64,000 nt of DNA from Xestospongia muta (GCA_963693285.1 OY848918.1:1743501-1807500); one strand, 5' to 3'; shown: positions 11,834 through 24,112, counted from the stretch's first letter. Numbers and translations are program-made. Notes: a model not told the origin generated them from the letters alone.

Positions 11834-11957
11834 TTTAGAACAAAGTAACCAAGATATCTCTCTGCCACTGTTGCAGTGATCACGTGATAAGGTAGCTGAA
11901 AGGCGCGGGATCTCTATACAGTTTTATCTCGTTCTCTCTGGCTCTAGAAGTTAGAAG
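11834..11957. promoter_or_regulatory. Probable bidirectional promoter interval with an E-box
   Basis: The 124 bp between two divergent ATGs contain ATCACGTGAT at about 11879-11888, a palindrome with a perfect CACGTG E-box, plus a relatively GC-rich stretch (AAAGGCGCGGGATC). No TATA box is visible. That it drives both genes is inferred from the spacing. Confidence 0.45.
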
Positions 11958-13942
11958 ATGGCCTATTCTTTCCATCACCATCAACCCAGTCCTAGCTGTT
12001 TTGATCAACTCAATGATAATGACTACGATGAGTATCCTGAGAGCCTGTCATTGAGCTCATCTAACTGTCACAGTACTGAATATCATGACTCAAGTCCTGT
12101 TGTAAATCCTCCTACACCTTCAAGAATAGCAATGAACAGTCAATTGAACCTACTCTCTCGTTTCGAAGATGCCATTGCTCCATCTCAGTTATCTTCTTGG
12201 ATAAATGCTAGCGCTTCTTTAAAAACAAAGATAACAGTGTTAAAGCTAGTGCCAAAGTTACTACTAGTCAAAACCAGAACTTCTTCGAATTGTAATCAAA
12301 AAACTCAAGGTAGTACTAAAGTTAAGGAATCTCCTGTTGTCCATAACTTCATTGATAATAAACAGACAGGTAAATAGTAAAATTGTACACTTTTATGTTA
12401 TATTTTTGTAACAATGGACAAAGTTTTCCAAGAGATTAAAAATTCAGAAGAAAGGTTACAGACACGTATTGAGGACTTGGAAGGTAGATTTGGACAATGT
12501 CATGATTCTACTACAAGAAGAAAGATTTCATCTCCTGAAGTAAGAGTAAGTTATTCGTAGTGTCTATTCGTCCGTCAGGAAATGTATACTTTGTTGTATA
12601 AAGGTTTAGGGGGTGGGGATCAGCTTAATACACAACAAAGTATACATTTCCTGCTGGACGAATAGACACTGCGTAAGTTATTTTGATGTGCTGAGGTAAA
12701 GTGAGAAATTTAACAGCTTTTATAATACAACCACATAGCTATTTACACAATTTGTGGTCTATGGTAATCTTAATTTCTCCTTAGGCTTTTTAGTTGACTT
12801 AGGTATCATGATGTGTTTATTCAGAAAGAATACTGTATACTATCCTTATGCTTTAGGGTGTGAAATGTTTTTGGTATGGGGCTAAACTGGAAAATAAATA
12901 TATTACAGTATATTATTATGTGTACAGTCAATTGATTGTGTATTTCTTAACAAACAGTACACTGTAATTTGTGTTAAGAATTCCAAGACACTTCCCTTTG
13001 TCCCTTTATAAACTAATAGTACGGTTGAAAAGTCTGCTCACTAGTCTAAACTATGATTAATTTTTACAGTGATAGGCAAATAATTATAGTAATATAATTG
13101 TGACAATATTGTATGTATAACACTGTTAGTACATATGACCCACCCACACATCATGTTATGTATAGTAACTTTTATTATCTAGGATTGTGTACGCAAGACA
13201 TATTTAGCTTTATACGAAGAAGATGAGAAAATTGAATGGAACTTTAGGTATGAATAACATTACCTCTACTTGTGACAATATCTCTTGTATACTTGTTGTA
13301 GTAAGAAAATAGGTGACAAAGAAAATCTAATGATATTAAAGAAATTAGTAGCAGAAGTGAAATCTCATTTTCCTGATGTAGCCACTTCAGTTATTAATGG
13401 TTAGTAATATTATCAACCTGAAAAACATATTGGCATATCTGTTGAAATTATGAATGTTATGTATTATATAATGTGTGCATTATTAAGTATTTTATTAAAT
13501 ATGGTTGTATCATATTACTCATCATTATGATCCTTTTATAGATGCTACTAAAACTTATTTTTCAAGTTGTCACTAAGGCAAAGCTCATAAATTCAGGAAA
13601 GTATTCTAATAAGTGTGAAAAACAGAGAAGAAGAAACAGGATAACTAGAGTAAGTAGTTCATACCATTTAATTAATACTATTGCAATTTCCATTATAGGA
13701 ATTAATATTAATAATGATAGTGTAAATACCTATGGATTTTTCCTTTTATTTCAAACACTGTTTTTTAATAGAAGCTACAACGAAGACTTACTGAATATGA
13801 TCGAATAGGTGGCCTATCTGATGTTACTAAAGCAAAGTGGAGAGTTTGTTTCACCGGTGATATGATGAGCTCAGAAGAGAGTGATGAAAATGAAAATTGC
13901 CGGTTTATTATTCCCACTTTTCCCTGGAGAGGAAAAATCTAA
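11958..13942 (+). CDS. Six-exon gene of unknown function with coiled coil and acidic C-terminus
   Basis: Exons 11958-12369, 12424-12545, 13183-13247, 13302-13399, 13567-13649 and 13772-13942 join in phase (951 nt, 316 residues). The N-terminus is Ser- and His-rich. Exon 2 (QEIKNSEERLQTRIEDLE) is a likely coiled coil. Exon 5 is very basic (KCEKQRRRNRITR). Exon 6 has LQRRLTEYDRIGGL, MMSSEESDENE and ends FPWRGKI. Two bases fewer near 13932 would continue the frame about 28 codons further, so the present stop may be a recent frameshift. The exon 5 acceptor at 13566 was preferred because the ATAG at 13541 leads to a stop. I cannot assign a function; the composition suggests a nuclear or nucleic-acid-binding protein or a domesticated transposon partner. 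Confidence 0.65.
12546..12682. mobile_element. MITE (12556-12672) with its target duplication, at a splice donor
   Basis: Arms of about 40 bp (from AGTGTCTATTCGTCC on the left to its complement on the right, ending near 12671) form a hairpin with a short central loop. The direct repeat GTAAGTTATT flanks it at 12546-12555 and 12673-12682, fitting a 9-10 bp target duplication. The duplicated bases are the 5' splice site of exon 2 of the surrounding gene. Confidence 0.8.
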
Positions 13943-15083
13943 CAAATTTATTGTATGCTTTGGACAAAAAATCTTCCAAAAATTGTTCAGTAAGAAGTAA
14001 GCATTATGACTTAAAATGAAGGAAGGCCTTCCTTCTGATAGACTGAAACCAGCTGGTTATTCCGAATGTGCTTTTCAGCATTGATTGTAATGACAGTGGT
14101 TATTCAATAATTACTTTTATGAGTCATTTATCTAATCATTTAAAAAGTTATGTTATGTGATATATGATGTCATCAAGTGTTGGTTTGTTGAGAGTATTCT
14201 GATTATGTCATTTATTGTTTAACTTGTTTATGTGACAATGATTATCTTTGTGATTTACATAACATTTCCTTTTTTTGAGGACATCATAATAGAAATGTAT
14301 TTAATTTTGTAGTGATTACTTGATGTTTTTGAATTTGTTGTATTTGTAAATAATTATTAAATTCATTAAAAAAACATTAAAGTTTCTTTAGTAAACACAA
14401 ATAAACATTTGGTGTTTTAAGTGTTTCTATATAGTGGGAAACTTTCTCTTCACATGTGTTTCTTATCAAAAGAAGTTTTTATGTTTCCTTAGTTTGGAAA
14501 CACCAGAAACATAACAGGATACTTGACATTTTCAAAACGTTTCCAGATGTTTCATGAAACCAGAAAAATATTAATTTTTCCAGTGCTGTGATGGTCCCCC
14601 AGTTCCCCATCTATTTGAGGAGGGAAAGGGAAAGAGAGAGATCATGCCTATTAAGATGACAGGTGAAAGGTTGGTCAAGAGACTTGATAGGCCTAAGGGT
14701 GGGACATAGAAGAGAAACAGAGGTTCTAAGACTGTATTGGTTTGCAACAATTTGACCAATGGTCAAGCTGGATAGTACCAGCTGACAGGAAGGATGGACT
14801 GGTTAGGATAAGATATGCAGGGGAGGGAGGTTTGGAGGATGGGAAGAAAAAGAGAGAGGCTATTCAAGAACTGAAGAATATGTTCAAGAAATGGCTGGAC
14901 ACACAAATATAGCAATTTAGTTTGTCTACTTAGTTTAGTTAGTTGTTTGTTAATTATAATTACTTTTGTTTAGACGATTTGGCACTAAGTCATTGATTGT
15001 ACAAGTAGACAAATTGGGAATAATCAATAAAAGCAAGTGTCATGATAACATGATGTACCTGAAGCTAGTTCTAACCTACACAT
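13943..15083. other. Intergenic between convergent genes
   Basis: This contains the 3' flanks of the plus-strand gene and of receptor gene B. A segment at about 14580-14900 is purine-rich and less AT-rich (GGAGGGAAAGGGAAAGAGAG) and could be a decayed transposon, but no coding motif survives in any frame. Around 14400-14550 GTTTC/GAAAC words recur in both orientations. Confidence 0.45.
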
Positions 15084-18000
15084 TTAAATTATATTAATAT
15101 TTTCATAGTCAGCAGTACATGTCCTACTAGGTTGTACTGTTATATATGATGGATTAGTTTCTAACTCCACTCTTCTACTTCTCATCTCCAATCTGTTCAC
15201 TATACATGTATAATGATGATAATGTTAATAATAATGATGTAGTATACAGTTTACCTTCTTCATATGCAGGATTGTAAGTAATAGCTTGCTGATCAACTAA
15301 AGAACAAAAGTATTATATAAGCAAATAAAAATTTCTAAAAAAGTTCATTAAATGTAGGAATGGCAGTAAAAACATTTCAAACAAGGGCAGTATGTAGGAA
15401 TGGCAGTATGGTGTGAACATCCTATATAATAGCCACAAAATCAAGTGTATAATGCTTTATTGCAACATTTATATGAAACAAACATGCATAGTCCCAGTAT
15501 AAGAAGTCTAAAAGTAAAAGACTGTTCAGTTAGATAGAGCTTTCAAAATAAACATTGTGTTTAGGTACTTCTGCGTGACTACTATGTAGGGATGTCCATA
15601 CTACCATTCCTACTTTGGGCTTATTTGAGATGTATTTAGTGCCATACCATTTACTGAATTTTTTTGTAAAGTTTTATTTACTTGTTTGGGTTAATTTATT
15701 TGAATTATAATTAATTAAAGTTTCTTTATTATTACAGGTTGAATGAGTGTACTCAGGATATACTATACAACAGACCTTTGCTATAACTTTATAATGACTA
15801 ACAAGAATATGTTATGTATGATATGAGTTATGTATAAATCTGATCTCCTTAAGAAACAGAAACAAAGGTTATTGACGAAGAACATAAATCAATAACAGAA
15901 TAATAGAATTATTGGCCCTACAAACTTCTGTCAATGACCTCTGTTGTTCTTTTAAATAATTATGATTATAGCTCATAAAAGTGGCATCTCTCACAGAGGC
16001 TACTTCAAAGCCTTATATGCAAATTATTACTTTCATTATTAAAAGCATTCAAAATTAGACTTGCAAAACCAGACACCTCATGTAAAAACATACCTTAGTG
16101 TGTAAAAATAATCTTTATAAGCCTTTTACTTTAGTTATGGTGTAAAAAGAAGAATAACAAGAAAATAGAACATTGTGCTATCCCTAAATAGGCAGTACTA
16201 TACCGTCTGTCTTCTAATAGTTAATAATCCATTTCTTACTCACCTTCAACTTCAATCTCATGTTGGTTAATCTTATTCTTCCTTAAACATATAATAATAA
16301 TAACTCCTGTTACTAACATTACTATACCAACAATTAATAGAACTGCAACTATACAGGCAGAAATGAGGACTATGGACTCATTGGATTGGTTGATATCTAA
16401 AGAGAATGTCAGTCCACATGGTCAATGAAATGTTGTATACCTGATTTACTACTAGTGGGTATTGAAGATGATGTTAATATACCAGTTTTAGTAATATATG
16501 TCTCTTCACTTAACATGATTCCTAAATACCATCAGATTATGTGCTGAAAATTCAAAGTACATGTTAGTGTTTACACTACTTACTGGTAGTAATAGTAATC
16601 TCAGTAGTAGATTGTAGTAGTAAGATATACTCCAGTGCTTGAGGGTACACAACAGATGGGTTAGTTATAATAGTACCATCTACTATATCATGAGCTGTCA
16701 CAGTATAGTTACCACTAACTGGTAGAGTTATATACTGGTATACTATACTCTCCTCTATACTGGATTTAGTTATATTAATAGACTTCATAGTTCCTTTAGA
16801 AGACTCTCTAAATATCACATGACATCCATCAGCAGTAGAACTTTCAGCAAACCTACACTCTACAACAACTGATCCATTATCAGAGTAGTACTGTAGAGTG
16901 AGTCCTTGAACATGATAGGTTGCTACATAGGCAATAAACCCTCACATTAATCAAGAGTATTATTACTCACTGAAATATGACATATTCCTTGCCTTGGAGT
17001 TATTTAAGTAATCCAATAGATCAGCAATAAATATATAATTCAGTTGACATCCAGTACTTGATATATTGTATTGAACAGCGACTGACTTACAGTCTTCTGA
17101 ACAACACATGATATCTTTATGAGAGTGTTCTGTTTCTGTTCTATTAAATAATCTGTGTCTTGTAATTCCCATTAATGTACTGTTACAAACTCTAGGATAT
17201 CCTTCAACCTGTATATCCATTATATATGAACAGACTGTTAATACTTACAATGACTTGAAATTCTACATCAAAGGAATTATTATGTTCTTTGAAAATGACC
17301 TTATGATCAGGTAGAATAATGACATAATACTCTGTTAAATAGCAGTTAAAGTAAAAAAGTTATTAAAATCAATACCTCCATTATATTCATCTAAAATTGT
17401 AGCAATATAAGAACTATATTCTCCACTATGAGCTATAACAGTACCAGTGTAAATATCACAGACCGTGAGGTTATATAACTCATAAGATGTATCATTAGTG
17501 ATATCATTATATAGTAACTGGCCATGTTGGTTCTCTATATAAATGTGATATGATAGTGGATAGTTCTCAAATGGATGAGACCAGATTAACCAAGATGAAC
17601 ATGTAAAGTTAAAAATGAAGTGAAGGTTTTCAACTGCTAAAGCATCTGTTTTGAAAAATTGGTTATTAAGAAATGACAAGTTAGAATATAGTTACCTTTA
17701 ACAGTTAATGTAGCTGCTTTTGGTTTAAAACCATATGGATTAAAACTGATCACAGTACACTGAATAGTTATTCCATCATTAATAGGTAGTGCTCTTATAG
17801 TTAGTACAGATGACAGAGTACCAACTGATACATTGTTAGTAGTTACTGATATCTCTCTATCTTGATTACTGGGATCAGTGAGTGGATTACCCTGTATTGA
17901 CCACTCTAATACATCTCCTATACCCTCACAGGTAAAGTTAGCCAGTTGGTAGAGAAATGCTGTAACTGGTGAAGGAGCTGTTGTGATGTTAGCTATATAA

Positions 18001-18130
18001 CAATATGACACAAATAAAGTAAATTGTGTTATACAAATATTTTAACTACCTTACCAGCTCCATCTACTGTCCAAGGTATCAGAATAAGGAGTATCAAAAA
18101 ATCACTAAGAATGACTTCCATCTCTGTCAT
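15084..18130 (-). CDS. Receptor gene B: Ig + FN3 membrane protein with NPxY tail
   Basis: Ten exons join in phase: 18055-18130, 17696-17992, 17376-17645, 17249-17331, 16971-17208, 16584-16922, 16441-16521, 16244-16396, 15255-15296 and 15084-15199. They total 1695 nt, giving 564 residues. The order is signal peptide (1-25), Ig (26-124, NFTCEG...IQCTV), FN3-like (125-214, HIYIENQHGQLLY), Cys domain (215-321, GYPRVCNSTL, LNYIFIA), a second beta-rich domain (322-434, VVVECRFAES, CHVIFRES, SGNYTVTAHD), short stalk, TM (about 468-493) and cytoplasmic tail. The tail has two NPxY motifs (NPAY, NPSY) and DYENI, all tyrosine-centred docking candidates. The start at 18130 was chosen over 18121 only because it is the more upstream in-frame ATG. 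The role is inferred to be recognition and signalling at the cell surface. Confidence 0.85.
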
Positions 18131-18253
18131 AATCTTTACTGTGTAAATCTTATGAGATAATCATGAAGCTATCTACTATCTGTTATTATTACACATTTAA
18201 TTAATTAATCATAATGAATTTTACAATAACAACATATTACACAAGAGAGTCAG

Positions 18254-19877
18254 CTATGGGTCTTTGTATATCAGTTCTATTATGACCAACATACTAATAA
18301 TAACATATTGAACTCCACCCACTGGAGGGACTGATAATCTATTAGGGAGGTGTGGTACGTACGACCGAGAAGAACCACTTAATTCAGGAAACTTTAACTG
18401 AGCATATTCAATAGAGTCTTTTTGTCTTGTGGAGAGAGAGAGTCTGGTAGACTAGAGGCAGTAAAACTCATATTTATCTAAGAAGAGAAGAAGATATTAT
18501 TAGATGACATAAAAGAAAAAATATAATTTACCATAATAGCACTTTGAGGACGATCAAAGTAGTCATCATTTGATGATATTTTTTCATATAGAGGTAGTTC
18601 TTCTGGTAATACTGGTAATGCTAATTGTTTTATTGGTGGCCACACAGATATAACTTGAGGTGGTAGTAAGTTATTCTCCATTAACTGGATAATTAAATAT
18701 TAACTAGTTAATAATATAGGATCTAACAATATGTAGTGCTTTATACCCTGAACCTGATATCACCCTCACTTCAAAAAAACACCCCCATTATCATACCCAC
18801 ATGTTTGTATATTAATGTACATTATCAGACCCTATCATAAATGTACATGATATACACAAGACCCCATTATCAGTTGATATAGAGGCACTCTGTACTCCAT
18901 AACTACCTATTTGGGAGAAAAGAGAGATAGTTTGTAATCTGATATTATATGTTTAAAACTATACGTATGCTTTATTGGTAATAATATTACTATTATATTA
19001 TACATAGGAATGTACCAATAATGTTTTCTCTAGTGTTACTATAGTTATAACAACCACAATCACAAAGAGACATCTTACAATAAATAGAACAGAAAATTGA
19101 ACTACTCAAGTAAATTTACATTTAATTGTTCAATTTCCATGTATTATATTATGCTACATGTAATGAGATGTTTACCAGTATTGTTTTCTCTAGTGTTACT
19201 ATGGTTACAATAACAATAGTTACAATGAGATAACAGTGATAGTACATAATGAACACAACTGATAATTAAACACACACAGTATATATCTAGTTCTATGAGA
19301 TTGTTTTGATTTGAGAGGTAGACAATATTTACTAACTATATATAACTATATATTGTTTATAATAATTATTATTAAGAATTAAATTGAAGTTTGTTGTAAT
19401 TATTATTAGTAGTATTTTAATATAAATTATATCATTTTAAATGCCATGTATACTAACTGAAGCTAGAATTGATGATGTTACTGACTCCACCCACAGTCTC
19501 ATCCAATATAGTGATGTCATAGAAGTAGTTATGTACAAGCTCACTAACCATCTGTTATAGTTAGTGGTCCATATCAGTGATAGTAGTGTACATTAAAAAT
19601 GATTTTTCTAATAGGAGAGGGGGACATTATAACAAAATGACATGTAAAAAGATTAATCATTTCAGCACTGTGAACTATGTGAATTATAATTAATTGATAA
19701 TTACTTATACTTGTGAGTATAAGTAATTATCAATTACTCAAAATATAACTATTTATCTTAATCCTTAACACTTTTATCATGAATATTATTACCCTTCTAA
19801 TAATAGTATAGTAAACTTTACCCTTTATATAAGGTATTATAGATTATATAAGGTATACATTACTACTATCTATACAA

Positions 19878-19910
<33 letters not shown>

Positions 19911-21108
19911 CCCTCAGATATGGCAATTCAAATATACATACCAGTAGTAGTAGTCCAGTACTTTTGCGTCATCTGAGTTTACAATGTCTCCTCTTTATAT
20001 GACAATGTACTTGTCTCTATGTGTACTCTATCCCCTATAGACAAAAGATTTGGATCTTTTATATAAATAATGAAACAAGCCTATATTTATAGAAAGACTT
20101 ATCTATGATAATATCAAAACTATAAATTATGTTTTCACTTTCATCAAAAGTTAACACAACATGATAACAACAAATAATATACATATCATTTATCCAAATC
20201 TTTGTATGGTTATTACTTGGTATTAAATCTAACTTAAAGAATATTAAAATATGTTTGTGACTCCATTCATTAAATCGATAAGGTTATTCTTTTTCATAAA
20301 GAATGAAAACTTCTGTTTGAATTATGTTCATTAGAGAGGCTATTATCCGGACAAGGTGGTGATGTTATAGGTTGTAGTCTCATACAATAATGCCATATAC
20401 TTGAATTCTCAATGAATCTGACTAGTTTGAATATTGACATGATATTCCAAAAGAAGTCCTAATTACCATTTACAATCTACCTGGTTTCTTGTTGATTGAA
20501 CAGACACTGGTTTTCTTCACAACAACATAGTATCATATGTAGATTATTATCAGTAATTTATCAATAAGATGTCCTCATGAGTTGTTACAGATTTAAACAA
20601 ACTAAAATAGTAACAGGGTTAACAAATTTTCCTAAAAAATTTATAATAACAGTCAATTTATACAAGAGAATACAATAAGAACATGTCATCAAGTTTTCTA
20701 TCATAATATATCAGTTATTGGTATAAGAGAAATAATATATAAAAGAGAAAAAATTTAGAGTCACAAAATGTACTTGAGACTAGAAAACAGCCTCAGAGAG
20801 AAACACATTACTTCTATCTGACATAGTACATCTGTCAAAAATATTTCATTAGTTGATCCAGTAGCTATAGTATCTGATAATTCAATGGATTCCTGTCTTG
20901 TAATACTTGACTTTAGTTGTACTCTTTTAACTAATGAAGACAGACAATGGAATATTGAACAAATACATTAGATATATATTACAGTCATCAGTTATTGAAC
21001 CAGTCTCCAGTTCAGATTGTTCAGATTCATTACGAGTACTATCAAATCTAGGAACATCTCTATCAGAATTTTTACAAACATCAGTAGATTCAGATATGTA
21101 GTCCATAG
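18254..21108 (-). CDS. Candidate cytoplasmic-tail exons of receptor gene C
   Basis: Four candidate exons keep phase with one another: 20983-21108 (DYISESTDV, FDSTRNESEQSELETG), 20812-20930 (QESIELSDTIATG), 18532-18684 (PPQVISVWPP, DYFDRPQSAIM) and 18254-18451 (KDSIEYAQLKFPEL). The composition is acidic, Ser/Thr- and Tyr-rich, as in receptor tails. IEYAQL matches the ITIM pattern I-x-Y-x-x-L. No TM exon lies between them and the gene C ectodomain, so it is unclear whether they are expressed. The last exon overlaps a block repeated elsewhere in the window, which weakens it. Confidence 0.4.
18338..18400 (+). repeat. About 60-bp dispersed element, copy 1
   Basis: The sequence from CTATTAGGGAGGTGTGG to CCACTTAATTCAGGAAA has close relatives in reverse orientation at about 25382-25445 and 31512-31572. 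It lies roughly 200 bp upstream of the receptor gene B start. It may be a small transposon, a conserved exon or a regulatory block. Confidence 0.5.
19691..19736. repeat. Perfect 20-bp-stem hairpin
   Basis: TAATTGATAATTACTTATAC at 19691-19710 is followed by the loop TTGTGA and its exact reverse complement at 19717-19736. Confidence 0.9.
19882..19910. repeat. (TA)n microsatellite
   Basis: Alternating T and A for about 29 bases. Confidence 0.9.
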
Positions 21109-21213
21109 CTATTGATGTTGAGAGTGATGACAATCATATAGAAATGATAATTTCCTTTATAAAAAAGTTGAATGAGTTATCAATGTTAATAAAAATGAAG
21201 ATGTTAGACTTAC

Positions 21214-23522
21214 AGATTTATTTTTGTGTCACAATTGATGGGTTAGTTATAATAGTACAATCTAGTATATCATGAGCTGTCACAGTATAGTTACCACTAG
21301 CTGGTAGACTTATATACTGGTATACTCTACTCTCCTTTATACTGGATTTAGTTATATTAATAGACTTCACAGTTCCTTTAGCTCTAAATTCCACATGACA
21401 TCCATCAGCAGTAGATCTCTCAGCAAACGTACACTCTAAAACAACTGATCCATTATCAGAGTAGTGCTGTAGAGTGAGTTTTTGGACATGGTAGGTTGCT
21501 ATAGTGATGATAAAGGAATCAATGACACATATTAAAAAAACAAGTAACTAACTTAAAAAATATTATATGATCTTCATCCTTTGTGTTGTTATATAAATCA
21601 ATAATGTATGCAGTAAATGTATAATAGAGAGAAGGATGTAGATCAGTTATATTATAATATAATGTTGTTTCATTAACATCAGCAACATTCTTAATATCAA
21701 CATGATGATAGGTTGTTGTCTCATTGTTAACATTATCCTTTGTTATACCATATATGGTACTATTACATAGGTGAGGGAAACCTTTGATCTAGAAATATAT
21801 ATCAATTAAAATTATTGTAATGTGTTTATAAAGTGTAGTCCTTACATTGATGGTAAACTGTGCTTGTATTATAGAACTGTTTCCAGAGTCATTAAACTTC
21901 ACCTCATGGCCAGTAATATCAGTAGTATAACCTAATATATTATAACATACAATAAGCATTTATTATAATCTTACCTCCAGTATTTTGTTTAGTAGCACTA
22001 GTAACAGGTGAACTGTACTGTTTAACAAAAGCTTGGACACTGACATCATAAGAATCACAGGCAGTGAGGTTACTAGGTAACTGATAGAATGTATCAGCTG
22101 TATTAACATCTACTATTACAGGACCATCTTGATTCTGCACATAAACATGATATATTGTAATACTTCCTTGTGGAATATCGTTAGAGTAAAATGATGGAGG
22201 AGACCAGGTTATGGAAGACTTGTAAATAAAATCCGAATCAAGGTGTTCAACAAACAAAATACCTACAATAAATAATATTTTTATTGACAGAACAAAACAC
22301 AGCTGGTTTAGAAAATACTTAGCTGTCTAGTAGTAAGTATTATGACCTTAAATGTAATTACCAGTGTAAGAATATATAGTTAATTGAATAAGTGTGGTCT
22401 ACAAAGTTGTGATTGATCAAACTCTATTGTAGCATGTCAGCAAAATAAGTTATTGCTGAAACAAAGCTCAATCAATCGATAAAACTAGAACAACACTAAA
22501 ATGTATTGGGAGAAAACACTGAATATTATATAATATACTGTTTATAATATACTGTTAATATACTGACAACTAATTTATAGATTATGGCAATGTTTTTAAG
22601 CATCACATTAAAACTTGGTAAATGCTAAACTTGTTCATGTTTTTGATTCATTTGTAGCCAATAATTTGGTGACCAAAAACGTTTGCCATCATTTGCCAAA
22701 ACATTTATATGATATAACTGTTGTTATAGATATGACTAAATACTAGCAGCCCTAACATCAGCAGCAACAGTGAGTCATCATAATTGCAACTTTGAATTCA
22801 ATGATAGCTTCATGTACATTAGGTAACTAAATACTTTGTTTAGAAAAAGCTAAGAGAACAAGCAAATGTAGAGATAGCTAATGTCAGTCCTTTACAAAGA
22901 ATCCAAACAAGACAATATCCTTACATTTGCTTCTTTTTTTCATAAAATCTTAGCTATACTAATAATATAAATAGTTTAAACATTAGTGGAGGTGTTTTGA
23001 GTGTTGACATTTTTACCAAAGTTTTCTATGTAATTCAGTTATATGAACTTAAAACTAACAAATTAGATTTCTTTATGTATATTATAAAGTTATCTACTAG
23101 AAACTAACCTTTAACTGTTAAAGTACCTCCTTTTAGATCAAGACCCATATTGTCATCAGCAACACTCCGTACATTACATCCAATAATTATCCCATCATTA
23201 ATAGGTAGTGCTCTTATAGTTAGTATTGATGACCACACACCAACTGATATATTGTTAGTAGTTACTGATATCTCTCTGTCTTGATTACTGGGATCAGTGA
23301 CAGAAAAACCCTCTAAAGACCACTTCAATATATATCTTCTGTACCCTCACAAGTCAAGTTAGCCAGTGTGTAAATTGGAATAGACATTGGTGAGGGAGCT
23401 ACTGTTATTTTTTCTGTGTTAAAAGAAAGAACAAATACACCAGTACAATATAGATTAGCATTTCACTTACCAGTGGAAACTGTCTTTACTAAAATAAATA
23501 CAAGTAAAACAGCCAGAATCAT
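21214..23522 (-). pseudogene. Receptor gene C ectodomain, frameshifted and without TM exon
   Basis: Exons match those of genes A, B and F: 23471-23522 (signal peptide, MILAVLLVFILVKTVST), 23109-23413 (Ig; ANLTCEG, DPSNQDREISV), 21975-22262 (FN3-like, HVYVQNQDGP), 21846-21931, about 21553-21788 (GFPHLCNSTIYGI) and 21214-21498 (VVLECTFAE, SGNYTVTAHD). Lesions: the Ig exon carries two extra bases in a TA run near 23330, giving TGA; the fifth exon ends in the wrong phase after a T6 run near 21556; the last exon runs into TAA near 21223, where B and F continue to a stalk and TM. The gene is therefore either dead, secreted by some alternative reading, or damaged by assembly error in homopolymers. 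Confidence 0.7.
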
Positions 23523-23844
23523 TTTTTGTGGGGCAACAATTAGCTATATAAAGGGCATTAAATAGAACATTTTGAGTTACTTAGCAACGCATAAGTTCTG
23601 AAAAACACAAAAAATCTTCTAATACACAAGTCACTGCAGTGGTTACATTTCTATTTAGAATGTAATGTAAGTATATAGATATGTTTATTGTAATAATGTA
23701 TGCAATTTATCCACTCACTTGAATCTGAATTTGAAAAAATGGGTGCAGTACTGAATTTAAAAGAGTTGTCTGAAGTCACTTGCCTTTTATAATTATGCAT
23801 GTGCTCCTTTGTGCATTGAACCACTGAAATAATCTGAGTGGATT

Positions 23845-23955
23845 GGTGCCAAATTCAGTGGTAGTCTCGTGAGGTCTTTCTCTAAGCAAAGGCTGGTCTG
23901 GAAAACTGTTTTAGTGATCAATTTTCCTCAATCTCAGTGTGTAAACTATATTTAT
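23845..23955 (+). repeat. Dispersed repeat, copy 1 (partner 33805-33920)
   Basis: Shared blocks with 33805-33920 include GAGTGG-TTGGT, TTTCTCTAAGCAAA, GCTGG-CT-GGAA and TTTTAGTG, in the same order and orientation. The family is unknown. Confidence 0.6.
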
Positions 23956-24112
23956 TTTCTTTTGAATCCTGTACTAGCAATAGCAGTGTTTATGTAAGGA
24001 TATTGATGGCACACATTTTCCATTGAAATGTGTTGCAAAATTTTACAAAAATCAGCTATAACATAAGTAATAAGCTACATGTTAAGTAGTTCATTTACAA
24101 AAAAATAACAAA

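Larger units (their letters stand above)
18685..20811. other. Long non-coding stretch between gene C tail exons
   Basis: This is the putative 2.1-kb intron between tail exons. It contains a possible small exon near 18868-18920 (SYGVQSASISTDNG, phase uncertain), the words TTTTCTCTAGTGTTACTAT(A/G)GTTA repeated at about 19022 and 19182, a 20-bp-stem hairpin at 19691 and a TA run at 19882. No other gene is visible. Confidence 0.4.

Noticed and set aside
14571..14759. Proline- and leucine-rich minus-strand ORF
   Set aside because: It is the complement of a purine-rich stretch, with no splice sites, homologue in the window or motif.
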